Notes: generated by a model not told the origin, from the sequence alone. DNA of 64,000 nucleotides from Streptomyces violaceusniger Tu 4113 (GCF_000147815.2 NC_015957.1:2418001-2482000), one strand, 5' to 3'. Shown: positions 41,703-51,507, counted from the first letter of the stretch. Numbers and translations are program-made.

Positions 41703-42482
41703 ATGCGCATCGCGACCTGGAACGTCAATTCGATCACCGCCCGGCTGCCCCGGCTGCTCGCCTGGCTGGAGAGCAGTGGCACGGACGTCCTGTGCGTCCA
41801 GGAGACCAAGTGCGCCGAGTCCGCCTTTCCGTACGAGCCGCTGCGCGAGCTCGGCTACGAGGCCGCGGTCAACGCCACCGGGCGGTGGAACGGAGTGGCG
41901 CTGGTCTCCAAGGCCGGTCTCACGGACGTCACCGTGGGCCTCCCCGGCGGCCCGGACTACGACGGCGACCAGGAGCCGCGGGCGATAGGCGCCACCTGCG
42001 GCCCGGTCCGCCTCTGGTCGGTCTATGTGCCCAACGGCCGGGAGATCGGCCACCCCCACTACGACTACAAGCTGCGCTGGCTGGAGGCACTGCGCACGGC
42101 CGTCGCCGGAGACGCGGCAGGTGACCGCCCCTTCGCGGTCCTGGGCGACTTCAATGTGGCGCCGACCGACGAGGACGTCTGGGACCGGTCCGCCTTCGAC
42201 GGGCTGACCCATGTGACCGACCTGGAGCGCGAGGCCCTGGCGGCGCTGCGCGAGGCCGGGCTGTCGGATGTGGTGCCCCGGCCGCTGAAGTACGACCGCC
42301 CCTTCACCTACTGGGACTACCGCGAGCTGGGCTTCCCCAAGAACCGCGGTATGCGGATCGACCTGGTCTACGGCAACGAGGTGTTCGCCAAGGCGGTCGG
42401 CGACGCGTATGTGGACCGCGAGGAGCGCAAGGGCAAGGGCGCCTCCGACCACGCCCCGGTCGTCGTCGACCTGGAGGTGTGA
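41703..42482 (+). CDS. xth: Exodeoxyribonuclease III
   Basis: 259 residues from ATG 41703. It is an AP endonuclease / 3'-5' exonuclease used in base-excision repair. All motifs are present: MRIATWNVNSITARLP, VQETK (metal Glu), WNGVALVSK, GDFNVAPTDEDVWD, MRIDLVYG and SDHAPVV (catalytic Asp-His). No typical ribosome-binding site is seen, so translation may begin on a short or leaderless transcript. Length is normal for the family. Confidence 0.93.
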   Translation: MRIATWNVNSITARLPRLLAWLESSGTDVLCVQETKCAESAFPYEPLRELGYEAAVNATGRWNGVALVSKAGLTDVTVGLPGGPDYDGDQEPRAIGATCGPVRLWSVYVPNGREIGHPHYDYKLRWLEALRTAVAGDAAGDRPFAVLGDFNVAPTDEDVWDRSAFDGLTHVTDLEREALAALREAGLSDVVPRPLKYDRPFTYWDYRELGFPKNRGMRIDLVYGNEVFAKAVGDAYVDREERKGKGASDHAPVVVDLEV

Positions 42483-42539
42483 CCCCAGGGGCGTGCTGTA
42501 CGGGGAGCCCCCATACGCGGGAGCCCCCGAGGCGCCCGC

Positions 42540-44366
42540 TTACGCCACCAGCTTCCGCAGGTCGATCGACTCCGCCATCGCCCGCAACCCCGCGTCCCCC
42601 GGGTGCAGATGGTCCCCGCTGTCGTAGGCGGGCAGGATCCGCGCCGGATGCTCGGGGTCCCGCACCACCGCGTCGAAGTCCAGTACGTCGTCGAACGCCC
42701 CGCCGCTGTCCCGCAGGAAGGCGTTGACGGCCGAGCGCCGCGCGTCCGCGTCCGCCGTGCACAGCGACTCGCCCTCGCACGGGGCGATGGTCGCCCCGAC
42801 CACCCGCAGCCCGCGCTCATGCATACGCGCCGCGAGCGACCGCAGCCCCGCGATCAGCTCCTCGGCCGAGCTGCCCCAGCGCAGATCGTTGATGCCCTGG
42901 AAGACGACGACCGTACGGGCCCCGGTCTGGGCGAGCACATCCCGCTCCAGCCGGTGCTGTGCGCTGACCCCGCCGGTGTCCGTGGAGACGCCCTCGCCCG
43001 GATAGCGGTCGGCGACCACGCGGTTGGCGGAGATGCCCGCGTTGAGCACGCCGTACGCCGGGATCTCGGACTGGCCGCGCAGCCGGCGCGAGAGCACATC
43101 GGGCCAGCGGCGGTTGGCGTCATTGGTGGACTTGGTGCCGTCGGTGATCGAGTCGCCGAGCGCCACCACCGAACCCGGCCCGCCCCGCACATCGACCCCG
43201 GTCAGAAACGGCCAGGTGGTGAGGGTGCCGGTATAGGACTCGGCGCCCGGCTCACCGGTCCGGTCACCGCTGCCCGCCGCGCTCAGATACGACCGCTGGG
43301 TGGCCTGGCTGTGCACCGGCACCGCCGCGACCGGACCCGGCAGATGGATGCTCACCAGCAGATTGACGTCCGCCGGAACCGGGAAGTCCACCGGATCGCT
43401 GAACACCTGCGCCCCCGCGGGGACCGAGGTCCCGGGCCGCCCGCCGAAGGTCAGCGGCACCGGTGCGCCCTGCGCCGCCGCGCCGCCCGCCTGGAGCGCG
43501 ACCGTCGCATGGCCGATCTCCACGGGAGATGCGGCGAAGGTGTTCTCCAGCCGGACCCGGGCCCTCGGCCCGCCCGCGCTGGTGTGCACCACCAGTCGCA
43601 GCGTCTGATCGGTCCACGGCCCGACCTTGGTGTACCCGGCGGTGCTCGCCGCCCAGCTCCCGGTCCAGCCGTCCGTGGGCTGCCGCAGCGACGCGGCGAA
43701 GACATGGAGATCGGCCGCCGCGCCCGGATCCCTCGGCAGCACCACCGACGCGACATCCCGGCCGCGCTCCAGCGGCACCGTCACCGCGTACAGCCGGGCC
43801 GTCTCCTGCCGCTGCCCGGCGGCGGTGTTGAGATGGGGGAGCCCGACGGCCTTGGTGGCGGCGGGGCCCGCCCGCCAGTCCGGCGCGCTCAGCGTGTAGG
43901 GACGGCTCGACCCGTCCCGGTAGCGCACCGTTCCGACACCGCCCGCCCCCGCGCCGGGCCCGTCCGGTGAACTGCTCGCCACCAGGAAGGTCACCGCCTC
44001 GCCCCGCCCGCGCAGCCGCACCGCCTGTCCATCGGCGATCACGTTGTCGGGCCGTGCCCCCGCGCTCCGCGGCCAGGTCAGCCTCGCGGCGTCCAGGGCG
44101 ATGCCGCGCCCCGGGGTCCAGCCGGCGGCCCGCAGATCCTGTGCGGAGAGCGAGGCGCCCGCACCGTCGAAGTCGGCGTCACCCGGCCGGGCGTCATCGC
44201 TGACCGCCCTGTTGTCGAAAAGCCGCTCCAAAGGGAGCGGCTTCTGGGTCGGCCGGGTCGCCTGGGTCGGCACGCCGGCCGGTGCGGCGGAGGAGGGCGC
44301 GAGGAGTGCGAGAGTGACACCTCCCGCGACGATCCCGGCGGCTGTCCAGGGTCTCGCGACGCGCAT
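42540..44366 (-). CDS. Secreted SGNH/GDSL hydrolase
   Basis: 608 residues from ATG 44366, with GAGAGGGGAC upstream. Signal peptide at 1-27 (WTAAGIVAGGVTLALLAPSSAA). A beta-rich region follows (about 90-330; NPCBM/NEW3-like, NVIADGQAVRLRG), and a SGNH domain occupies about 400-605: VVALGDSITDG (nucleophile Ser), AGISANR (Gly), FQGINDL (Asn) and DHLHPGDAG (Asp, His). It acts as an extracellular esterase or lipase on an unknown acyl ester. It converges on exonuclease III with 57 bp between the stops. Confidence 0.9.
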   Translation of the reverse strand: MRVARPWTAAGIVAGGVTLALLAPSSAAPAGVPTQATRPTQKPLPLERLFDNRAVSDDARPGDADFDGAGASLSAQDLRAAGWTPGRGIALDAARLTWPRSAGARPDNVIADGQAVRLRGRGEAVTFLVASSSPDGPGAGAGGVGTVRYRDGSSRPYTLSAPDWRAGPAATKAVGLPHLNTAAGQRQETARLYAVTVPLERGRDVASVVLPRDPGAAADLHVFAASLRQPTDGWTGSWAASTAGYTKVGPWTDQTLRLVVHTSAGGPRARVRLENTFAASPVEIGHATVALQAGGAAAQGAPVPLTFGGRPGTSVPAGAQVFSDPVDFPVPADVNLLVSIHLPGPVAAVPVHSQATQRSYLSAAGSGDRTGEPGAESYTGTLTTWPFLTGVDVRGGPGSVVALGDSITDGTKSTNDANRRWPDVLSRRLRGQSEIPAYGVLNAGISANRVVADRYPGEGVSTDTGGVSAQHRLERDVLAQTGARTVVVFQGINDLRWGSSAEELIAGLRSLAARMHERGLRVVGATIAPCEGESLCTADADARRSAVNAFLRDSGGAFDDVLDFDAVVRDPEHPARILPAYDSGDHLHPGDAGLRAMAESIDLRKLVA

Positions 44367-44572
44367 AAGTGTCCCCTCTCGCAACCCACCTGACCGGTGA
44401 TTCGACAGGCGCGGGAAGAACGTAGAAAGGCGGGTGGGTGTCGTCAAGACAAGCAACGGGTCACGTCTCGCGTCGCGTCGCGCCGCTTTCGCGCCGCCCA
44501 ACAAGCATCGGGTCACAGCTCACACCGCGCGCCCTGTGGTGCGCCGGTGGTCAGGATGCCACGCTGAGTCGT

Positions 44573-45013
44573 ATGAACATCTCCTTCTTGGGCAACTGGC
44601 GCAAGCGACGCGGCCCCGCCTCGGGCACGGCCCTGATGGGCGCCCAGGAGGAGGACCCCCAGGGCGTCGCCCAACTGCTCTCCGAATGCGAGCTGCTGCG
44701 CGCGCGGGCCGCCTCCGCGGGCATCGGACTTGATGACTCGACAGCCTCCCTGGAGGCGCTGGACCAGATGGCGCCGCGCTGGCGCGACGACCCGGACGAG
44801 CTCCCCTGGCTCGGTAACGACGCCGGTCTCTACCTCGGCACGGTCATCGTCCGCACCGTCCCCGGGGCCGTCTGGCAGGTGTGGCCCAACGGCCGGCCCG
44901 TCGTGATGCTGGCCTCGGGCCGGGAGGTCGACGTCGTGGAGGCCGGTCAGCAGTGGGCCGCCGACGGCGCCCCCGAACTCTCCCGGTGCTACGCCGAGGT
45001 CGCCGAGGCGTAG
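44573..45013 (+). CDS. Conserved hypothetical protein (DUF6278-like)
   Basis: 146 residues from ATG 44573. It begins MNISFLGNWRKRRG. The helical middle reads VAQLLSECELLRARAASAGI. The C-terminal half is beta-rich (GLYLGTVIVRTVPGAVWQVWPNGRPVVMLASGREVDVV). It has no signal or membrane segment. The family is conserved in Streptomyces without known function. It is divergent from the SGNH gene and ends before a dispersed hairpin repeat. Confidence 0.75.
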   Translation: MNISFLGNWRKRRGPASGTALMGAQEEDPQGVAQLLSECELLRARAASAGIGLDDSTASLEALDQMAPRWRDDPDELPWLGNDAGLYLGTVIVRTVPGAVWQVWPNGRPVVMLASGREVDVVEAGQQWAADGAPELSRCYAEVAEA

Positions 45014-45068
45014 GGGGTCCGGCGGATCGTGACGCCTGCGGCGGGCTGTTCCCCGCCCCTTCCCTCAA

Positions 45069-45149
45069 CTGGGGCTCCGCCCCAGACCCCGGGGTAATCG
45101 AGCCCCTCCGGCGTTTGAGGAGCGGGGTTCGGGGCGGAGCCCTGGCGGG
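45069..45149. repeat. Dispersed Streptomyces intergenic hairpin repeat
   Basis: CTGGGGCTCCGCCCCAG (45069-45085) forms a hairpin by itself, and its GGGCTCCGCCCC also pairs with GGGGCGGAGCCC near 45133-45144. In between is the familiar segment TCCGGCGTTTGAGGAGCGGGG. Sequences of this design recur between genes across Streptomyces and may stop transcription after the upstream gene. Confidence 0.75.
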
Positions 45150-45274
45150 GCCGACACCCCGTAGGCCCTGTCGGGCGGTATCCGCCCATCAGCGCGTGTC
45201 CGTACCCCAAGCTCCGCAGTTGTCTGGATAGCTTGCGCTGACCGGGACGCAGCGGAAGGTGGGTGGGGCCGGGT

Positions 45275-46021
45275 ATGGCCGTCGGCGAGCCGTTGATCGA
45301 GCTGCACGGCGTCAACAAGCACTTCGGCGCGCTGCACGTTCTGCGGGACATCGATCTGACCGTCGGGCGCGGCGAAGTGGTCGTGGTCATCGGCCCCTCC
45401 GGCGGCGGCAAGTCCACCCTGATCCGGACCATCAACCGGCTGGAGACCGTCCAGTCCGGCTCCATCGTCGTCGACGGCCGGCCGCTGCCCGACGAGGGCA
45501 AGGAGCTGGCGCGGCTGCGGGCCGAGGTGGGCATGGTCTTCCAGTCGTTCAACCTCTTCGGGCACCGGACCGTGGTGGCCAATGTGATGCTCGGTCAGAC
45601 CAAGGTCCGCCGCCGCGGGAAGCAGGACGCCGAGCGGCGCGCGCTCGACCTGCTGGACCGGGTGGGACTCGCCGACCAGGCCGGGAAGTTCCCCGCCCAG
45701 CTCTCCGGCGGCCAGCAGCAGCGGGTGGCCATCGCCCGCGCGCTGGCGATGGATCCGCAGGTGATGCTCTTCGACGAGCCGACCTCCGCCCTCGACCCGG
45801 AGATGATCAACGAGGTGCTGGAGGTGATGCGCCGGCTCGCCGAGGAAGGGATGACGATGGTCGTCGTCACCCACGAGATGGGCTTCGCCCGCTCCGCCGC
45901 GAACCGGGTGGTCTTCATGGCCGACGGCCGGATCGTCGAGGACCGTCCGCCGGAGGAGTTCTTCAGGGCCCCGGAGAGCGAGCGGGCCAAGGACTTCCTG
46001 TCCAAGATCCTCAAGCACTGA
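45275..46021 (+). CDS. Polar amino-acid ABC transporter ATPase (GluA-like)
   Basis: 248 residues from ATG 45275. Walker [32 protein letters not shown] (Q-loop), signature [17 protein letters not shown], Walker [14 protein letters not shown], and [16 protein letters not shown] with the switch His. It belongs to the glutamate/glutamine transporter ATPases and is the first gene of a four-gene cluster in the order ATPase, binding protein, permease, permease, as in gluABCD. The amino acid is inferred from this order. Confidence 0.9.
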   Translation: MAVGEPLIELHGVNKHFGALHVLRDIDLTVGRGEVVVVIGPSGGGKSTLIRTINRLETVQSGSIVVDGRPLPDEGKELARLRAEVGMVFQSFNLFGHRTVVANVMLGQTKVRRRGKQDAERRALDLLDRVGLADQAGKFPAQLSGGQQQRVAIARALAMDPQVMLFDEPTSALDPEMINEVLEVMRRLAEEGMTMVVVTHEMGFARSAANRVVFMADGRIVEDRPPEEFFRAPESERAKDFLSKILKH

Positions 46022-46028
46022 GCCGGTG

Positions 46029-46952
46029 ATGACGGACATGAGGCGTCTGCGCCGCGCGACCGCCGCCCTCGCCACGGCCCTGACCCTGCTGCTCACGGTC
46101 GGCTGCGGCAAGGAGGGCAGCCCGCCCGCCAAGGGACCCCGGGCCGAGAAGCTGCCCACCTACAAGGTGGCGACCGGCTTCCGGCTGCCCTCCTCGCCCA
46201 CCTGGCGCCGGGCCGAGCACCGCGGCCATCTCACCGTCGGGGTCAAGGAGGACCAGCCCTATCTGGGCGAGCGGGACCCGGCCACCGGCCGCTACTCGGG
46301 TTTCGACATCGAGATCGCCCGCATGATGTCCGCCTCCCTCGGCTTCGCCCCGAAGACCATCCGGTTCCAGACCATCGCCTCCGCCAACCGCGAGACCGCG
46401 CTCCAGAGCGGCCAGATCGACTACTACGTCGGCACCTACACCATCAATCCGCTGCGCAAACGGCTGGTCGGCTTCGCCGGGCCGTACTTCATGGCCGGCC
46501 AGTCGCTGCTGGTGCGCACCGACGAGAACGACATCCACGGCCCCGCCGACCTCGCGGGCAGAACGGTCTGCTCGGTGGCCGGCTCGACCCCGCTGCAGCG
46601 CATCCAGACCGACTACCCCAAGGCCCACGCGGTCGCGTACGACACGTACTCGGTGTGCGTGGACAACCTGCTCAGCTTCCAGGTCGACGCGGTGACCACC
46701 GACAACACCATCCTGCTCGGCTACGCGGCCAAGGCCCCCGAGGAGCTGAAGGTCGTGGGCCGGCCCTTCTCCAAGGAGCCGTACGGCATCGGCGTGCCCA
46801 AGCGGGACAACGCGCTGCGCTTCGCGCTGGACGACGCGATCCAGGTCCATGAGCGCAACGGCGACTGGAAGAAGGCGTACGAGGCGACCCTCGGCCTCTC
46901 CGGTGTGCCCGCCCCCAAGCCGCCCCCCATCGACCGCTACCGCACCGGCTGA
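46029..46952 (+). CDS. Polar amino-acid-binding lipoprotein (GluB-like)
   Basis: 307 residues. Signal peptide with lipobox LTVGC (Cys near residue 25). The SBP_bac_3 fold follows: LTVGVKEDQPYLGERDPATG, YSGFDIEIARMMSASLGF, QSGQIDYYVGTYTINPLRKR, GRTVCSVAGSTPL, YGIGVPKRDNALR. ATG 46029 starts 8 bp after the ATPase stop; GTG 46026 is an alternative. It captures the amino acid outside the membrane for the two permeases downstream. Confidence 0.9.
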   Translation: MTDMRRLRRATAALATALTLLLTVGCGKEGSPPAKGPRAEKLPTYKVATGFRLPSSPTWRRAEHRGHLTVGVKEDQPYLGERDPATGRYSGFDIEIARMMSASLGFAPKTIRFQTIASANRETALQSGQIDYYVGTYTINPLRKRLVGFAGPYFMAGQSLLVRTDENDIHGPADLAGRTVCSVAGSTPLQRIQTDYPKAHAVAYDTYSVCVDNLLSFQVDAVTTDNTILLGYAAKAPEELKVVGRPFSKEPYGIGVPKRDNALRFALDDAIQVHERNGDWKKAYEATLGLSGVPAPKPPPIDRYRTG

Positions 46953-46962
46953 AGGCCCTCCC

Positions 46963-47607
46963 ATGGACGTGCTCACCCAGAACTTCTCGCTCTACGGCAA
47001 GGGCTTCCTCGGCACCGTGGAGCTGACCGTCTACGCCTCGCTGCTCGCCCTGGCACTCGGCATCCTGATGGCCGCCTTCCGGGTGGCGCCGGTCGCCTCG
47101 CTGCGCGCGTTCGGCACCGCCTGGGTGACGGTGCTCCGCAATACCCCGCTGACGCTGCTGTTCTTCGCGGTGATGCTGGGGCTGCCGCGCTTCGGTCTTG
47201 TGCTGCCGTTCACGGTCTTCGCGGTGATCGCGCTCGGCTGCTACACCTCGGCGTTCATCTGCGAGGCGGTCCGCGCGGGCATCAACACGGTGCCGGTGGG
47301 GCAGGGCGAGGCGGCCCGCGGCCTGGGCATGACGTTCGACCAGACGCTGAGCGCGGTGGTGCTGCCGCAGGCGTTCCGATCGGTCATCCCGCCGATCGGG
47401 TCGACCCTGATCGCGCTCGCCAAGAACTCGGCCATCGCCGGGTCGTTCAGCGTCACCGAACTGCTCGGCACCTACAAACCCCTCAATGAGCGGGGGTACA
47501 GCGTCATCTGGTCCTTCGTCTGGATCGCCGCCGGGTATCTGATCATCACCCTCGCCATCAGCGCGATCTTCGCCCTCCTGGAGCGGCGCTGGGGGGTGCA
47601 GCGATGA
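46963..47607 (+). CDS. Amino-acid ABC transporter permease (GluC-like)
   Basis: 214 residues with about five membrane helices. The His/Glu/Gln permease pattern begins FLGTVELTVYASLLALALGIL, and the EAA loop is EAARGLGMTFDQTLSAVVLPQAFRSVIPP. ATG 46963 lies 10 bp after the binding-protein gene and the stop overlaps gluD by ATGA. Confidence 0.9.
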   Translation: MDVLTQNFSLYGKGFLGTVELTVYASLLALALGILMAAFRVAPVASLRAFGTAWVTVLRNTPLTLLFFAVMLGLPRFGLVLPFTVFAVIALGCYTSAFICEAVRAGINTVPVGQGEAARGLGMTFDQTLSAVVLPQAFRSVIPPIGSTLIALAKNSAIAGSFSVTELLGTYKPLNERGYSVIWSFVWIAAGYLIITLAISAIFALLERRWGVQR

Positions 47608-48473
47608 CCGCCCCCTCGACCACCGCCCTCTACGACGTCCCCGGGCCCCACACCCGGCGCCGGCACCGGATCTACGCGCTGGCCGGGACGGCCGTGCTGC
47701 TGGCCCTGCTCGGCTGGGTCGTCTATCTCCTCATCCACACCGGCCAGTTCGCCTACCGCAAGTGGATGCCGTTCGAGTACAAGGGCATCCAGGAGCTGCT
47801 GCTGAACGGGCTCGCGGGCACCCTCAAGGCGTTCGGCATCGCCGCGGTCCTCTCGCTCGCCCTCGGCGGGGTGCTCGCCGCCGGGCGGCTCTCCGAGCAT
47901 CGCCCGGTGCGCTGGGTGGCCACGCTGCTGGTGGAGTTCTTCCGGGCGATGCCCGTCCTGGTGATGATCTTCTTCGTCTTCGTGGCGCTGAAGGTCCAGC
48001 CGCTGCCCGCCCTCGTCACCGGGCTGACGCTGTACAACGGCTCGGTGCTGGCCGAGGTGTTCCGGGCCGGGGTGAACTCGGTGGACCGCGGCCAGCGCGA
48101 GGCGGCGTACTCGCTCGGCCTGCGGAAGACCCAGGTCATGACGTCCGTGCTGGTGCCGCAGGGGGTGCGGGCGATGCTGCCTGCCATCATCAGCCAACTG
48201 GTGGTGGCCCTGAAGGACACCTCGCTCGGTTTTCTCATCACCTATGAGGAGTTTCTGCACGCCGGAAAGCTGATCGCGTCCAATCTCGACTACGACCTGC
48301 CGTTCATCCCGGTGGTCATGGTGATCTCACCCATCTACATCGGGATGTGCATGCTGCTGTCATGGTTCGCCAACTGGGTGGCCAAGCGGGAGCGGCGCAG
48401 TGTGAAGACCCGCCAGGTCGAGGTCGCCGCCGCCGAACCGGCCGCCCCGATGCCGGGGGACACCCGCGGCTGA
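47604..48473 (+). CDS. Amino-acid ABC transporter permease (GluD-like)
   Basis: 289 residues. An extended N-terminal segment with one helix (IYALAGTAVLLALLGWVVYLL) precedes the transport core (LLNGLAGTLKAFGIAAVLSLALGGVLAAGRL) and the EAA loop REAAYSLGLRKTQVMTSVLVPQGVRAMLPA. It forms the channel as heterodimer with the preceding permease. It is the last gene of the operon and converges on the S15-type hydrolase 22 bp away. Confidence 0.9.
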   Translation: MTAPSTTALYDVPGPHTRRRHRIYALAGTAVLLALLGWVVYLLIHTGQFAYRKWMPFEYKGIQELLLNGLAGTLKAFGIAAVLSLALGGVLAAGRLSEHRPVRWVATLLVEFFRAMPVLVMIFFVFVALKVQPLPALVTGLTLYNGSVLAEVFRAGVNSVDRGQREAAYSLGLRKTQVMTSVLVPQGVRAMLPAIISQLVVALKDTSLGFLITYEEFLHAGKLIASNLDYDLPFIPVVMVISPIYIGMCMLLSWFANWVAKRERRSVKTRQVEVAAAEPAAPMPGDTRG

Positions 48474-48495
48474 GCCGGGGCGGCCGGACGGTGCC

Positions 48496-50109
48496 TCAAT
48501 CGCGGACCGGGACCGTGAGGTAGGACGGATCGGCGGCCGGGGACGAGAAGGTGAGATGGGCGCCGTCGGGGTTGTGCTCGAGGTAGAGCGGGTCGACGGT
48601 GTCGACGACCAGCGCCAGCCGATGGCCCGCCGGGACGTCGTACGCCGTGGAGAACAGCTCCAGGTCCACTCCGAAGGGCGTGCCCGGGGTGCGGTCGTGG
48701 AAGGTGACCGGGGCGTTGGTGATGAGCTTGCCGATGCCCAGCGGGCCCACGTCGTAGAGATACGCGACCGCCGTACCGTCCGAGCGGTCGGTGGTCACGG
48801 TGGTGTGGAGCTTCACGGTGCCGCGGACGCGCTGCTCGCGCGCCGAGGCTCCGGTCTGCCAGACCGCCGCGCGGGACCGGGGCAGCAGCGGGATCGAGGC
48901 CAGCGGCGGGACCTTCAGGAACTGGTCGAGGGCGCCGCTCAGCAGCACCGTCCCGGCGTTGGCACCGGAGTCGTGGTTGGCGGTGATCTTCTCGGTGGTG
49001 GCGAGCGGGACGCGGCGGTGCCCGGAGGGGACGGCCGACCAGCTCGGGTAGCCCTCGTAGTCGTCGCCGCCCGCCGTACGGGACATCAGTTGCACCGGCG
49101 CTTGCGTGTCGATGCCGTTGCGCTCGCCCTTGAGGTAGCGGTCCAGCCATTGCCTGGCGTGGCTCCAGGTGGTGTTGGGCAGTCCGAGCAGGCCGGTGAG
49201 CTCGGCGGTGGCGTGGTCGCCGGGCCGCAGCTCCAGCCGCTTGGGGCCGGTGAGCTTCTCGAAGAAGTCGGCGTAGCTGTTGGGCGGGAAGATCGAGTCG
49301 CCCCAGGAGTTGCCCAGCATGATGGCCGCGCCATTGGCGTTGATCCGGTCGAGCTGGGCGGCGGCGGACCGCTTCTTGCCCCAGGCGATCAGGTCCGGCT
49401 CCTTGGCGAGGTCGGAGGAGAAGAAGTCGTCGAGGATCTGCCGGAGTTCATCGCTGGGCCGGCCGGTCAGCTCCCCGGCCCCGGCGAGCAGCCCGGCGGC
49501 CTGGGCGTGCTGGGTGCGCCCGCTGTAGATCGAGCCGACCAGGTCCGCCCAGCCGCTCATGGCCACCACGGCCTTGATCCGCGGGTCGGCACCGGCCGCG
49601 AGCAGGCTGATCCCGGCGCCGTAGGAGAGCCCGGCCATGCCGATGTGGTCGGGGTCGGCGGGGGTGTTGGCCAGCGCCCAGTCGATGACCTTGGACGCGT
49701 CGGCGATATCGGGCGGCCCGGCCGTCTCGATCTTCCCGCCGGACTGCCAGAAGCCTCGGGAGTTGTAGGTGAGCACCACATACCCGGCTTCGGCGAGCTT
49801 CTTGGCCTGGGCGAGATATTCGACCTGGGGCAGGGACCAACTGGTGGGCAGGACGACGAGGGGCAGGCGGCGGGAGGCGTCGGCGTCCGCGGGGGCCACG
49901 ACGTTGGCGGCCAGCTTCACGCCGCCGTCGCCGGGGATGTCGACGAACCGTATGGAGACGCCCGAGGAGGCGGAGGCGGTCGTGGCGGCGGGCGGGGTCG
50001 GTGCCGCGGCTTGGACGGAGGGGGCGAGGCCGAAGGCCGTGCCGGCCAGGACGGTCACCGAGACGGCGGCGGCCATGGTGGGGCGCAGGGCTTTGCGGGC
50101 AGGGGTCAC
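48496..50109 (-). CDS. Secreted S15-type / CocE-like serine hydrolase
   Basis: 537 residues from GTG 50109 with CAGGAG upstream. Signal peptide at about 1-34. The alpha/beta hydrolase domain has GLSYGAGISLL with the nucleophile Ser, YVVLTYNSRGFWQSGG and a catalytic-Asp/His region (RPGDHATAEL). A helical cap lies at about 200-270. The C-terminal beta-sandwich (about 380-535) resembles the X-Pro dipeptidyl-peptidase C-terminal domain. An extracellular peptidase or ester hydrolase is expected; the exact substrate is open. Confidence 0.85.
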   Translation of the reverse strand: MTPARKALRPTMAAAVSVTVLAGTAFGLAPSVQAAAPTPPAATTASASSGVSIRFVDIPGDGGVKLAANVVAPADADASRRLPLVVLPTSWSLPQVEYLAQAKKLAEAGYVVLTYNSRGFWQSGGKIETAGPPDIADASKVIDWALANTPADPDHIGMAGLSYGAGISLLAAGADPRIKAVVAMSGWADLVGSIYSGRTQHAQAAGLLAGAGELTGRPSDELRQILDDFFSSDLAKEPDLIAWGKKRSAAAQLDRINANGAAIMLGNSWGDSIFPPNSYADFFEKLTGPKRLELRPGDHATAELTGLLGLPNTTWSHARQWLDRYLKGERNGIDTQAPVQLMSRTAGGDDYEGYPSWSAVPSGHRRVPLATTEKITANHDSGANAGTVLLSGALDQFLKVPPLASIPLLPRSRAAVWQTGASAREQRVRGTVKLHTTVTTDRSDGTAVAYLYDVGPLGIGKLITNAPVTFHDRTPGTPFGVDLELFSTAYDVPAGHRLALVVDTVDPLYLEHNPDGAHLTFSSPAADPSYLTVPVRD

Positions 50110-50163
50110 TGTGGCTCCTGGTGGGGGTGCCGTGGGGGCAGGGGAGCACCGGTGCTGGTGACC

Positions 50164-50539
50164 TGACGGTAACTCGGGGGTTTACCGGCGGTAATAGCGC
50201 GGTAAGTTACGCCTGGGTAACGATAGAGGCCGTGGTCGGCTGCCGGGGCCGGCCCGGCCCGGGGCGCTATCCGGGGGCCGGATCCGCAAGGGTCCGGCCC
50301 CGCCTATGCGGAGCCCCTTACGCCGTTATGTTGTGGCTTCGCGTTGAGCCCGGCCCGCGCTGAATCCCGCTCGTCGCTGCATACCGCCCGCGGCTGAAGT
50401 GCTGGCCCCGGGTCTTGACTCCCGCGCGGAGTGCCGCCCGCGGTTGGCGTCGCTCGCGCGCGATCCCCGCCTGTGGCTGAGCCCCGGGTCCTGGCCGAGC
50501 CCCCGGCTCCGCGCCGAGTCCCGGTCGGCCCGCGGCCGT
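50164..50539. other. Intergenic region with degenerate repeats and a hairpin
   Basis: About 375 bp without a credible gene. A hairpin, GGGGCCGGA (50274-50282) and TCCGGCCCC (50293-50301), may end transcription of the minus-strand TetR/DUF6204 pair. Roughly 50340-50530 consists of imperfect GC-rich units containing CGCTGA or GGCTGAG followed by C-rich sequence. Confidence 0.45.
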
Positions 50540-50848
50540 TCAGCCCCGCTTGCCCTTGCGGCGGATCTTGATGTCCGGCATGTCCGTCACCCCGACCCGC
50601 AGGATCCGATGGGGGTGACCATGCGCGGTCAGCACCGCGATGGCCCGTTCGGTCGCCTCGTGTTCGCCGTCGTCCGGCTCCTCCGCCGGAACCTGGCAGC
50701 GGAAGGTGAACGCCGAAAGGCTCTGGTCACAGGTGAAGGTGCCCGCCTCGGTGAAGCCCACCTGGAAGGAGCCGACCGCGGTGCGCAGCGCCTCGCGCTC
50801 GTCCTTGCCCAGCTCCTCGAAGGCCCCGCGGATGGTCACTCGGAACAC
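50540..50848 (-). CDS. Conserved hypothetical protein (DUF6204-like)
   Basis: 102 residues from GTG 50848, preceded by GGGAGGAG. It begins FRVTIRGAFEELGKDEREAL, continues QVGFTEAGTFTCDQSLSAFTFRCQVPAE and ends in a basic tail (IKIRRKGKRG). It resembles the DUF6204 family, small proteins found next to TetR regulators in Streptomyces. The gene begins 13 bp inside the end of the tetR gene, so the two are coupled. Function unknown. Confidence 0.75.
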   Translation of the reverse strand: MFRVTIRGAFEELGKDEREALRTAVGSFQVGFTEAGTFTCDQSLSAFTFRCQVPAEEPDDGEHEATERAIAVLTAHGHPHRILRVGVTDMPDIKIRRKGKRG

Positions 50849-51489
50849 GGTCGCTCCTCCCGTACGGCGTAGCCGAGCATCGGCGCGCCGAGCATCTCCT
50901 CGATGGCGTCGAGGAGTTCCGTCACGGCCTTGGCGATGGCGTCGGGGCGCTCGCCCGCCGTGACGCGTCGGCCGATCTCGCCGAAGATGAGTGAGTGATA
51001 GCCGCTGATCTGGGCGGCCACCACACGCGGCAGCGGATCCTCGGGCGCCGTGCCGGTCTCCTCGGCGAGCACGGCGGTCAGTTCGCCGTTCATCCGGTGG
51101 CCGAGCTCTTCCAGCCGGGCGACCAGCGTGGGGGCGGCCCGCATCATCGCGAAGAACGGGCCGAAGCCCTCGGTCAGCCCCAGTGAGCGATCGCGGCGCT
51201 CCACCTCCTCGCGCAGCCGGTCCAGCACCGCCTGGGCGGCGGACCGGCCGGGCGGGCGCTCGCGCACGATGTCGGCGAGCCGCCGCGGGGACGCCTGGTC
51301 GGGCGGCAGGACCAGATCCTCCTTGGCCGGGAAGTAGTTGTAGACGGTGTTGACGGACACCTCCGCGGCCTCGGCGACCTCGGCGACCGTGACCCGGTCG
51401 AAGCCCCGCTCCAGGAACAGGCCGGTGGCCACGTCCGCGATCCGTCGGTGCGTACGGCGCTTGTGCCGTTCCCGCAGTCCTTCGCTCAT
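50836..51489 (-). CDS. TetR-family regulator of the divergent ABC exporter
   Basis: 217 residues from ATG 51489 (MSEGLRERHKRRTHRRIADVA). The helix-turn-helix spans about 10-55 (TGLFLERGFDRVTVAEVAEAAEVSVNTVYNYFPAKEDLV). The C-terminal ligand domain is variable. It is divergent from a DrrAB-like exporter across 91 bp that carry two related operator-like sites, so it probably represses the exporter until a drug or metabolite binds. Confidence 0.88.
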   Translation of the reverse strand: MSEGLRERHKRRTHRRIADVATGLFLERGFDRVTVAEVAEAAEVSVNTVYNYFPAKEDLVLPPDQASPRRLADIVRERPPGRSAAQAVLDRLREEVERRDRSLGLTEGFGPFFAMMRAAPTLVARLEELGHRMNGELTAVLAEETGTAPEDPLPRVVAAQISGYHSLIFGEIGRRVTAGERPDAIAKAVTELLDAIEEMLGAPMLGYAVREERPCSE

Positions 51490-51507
51490 GGCCGTCAGTG
51501 TATCCCG

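Noticed and set aside
45069..45149. Possible small IS or MITE
   Set aside because: No target duplication or flanking inverted ends; matches the common Streptomyces intergenic hairpin repeat.
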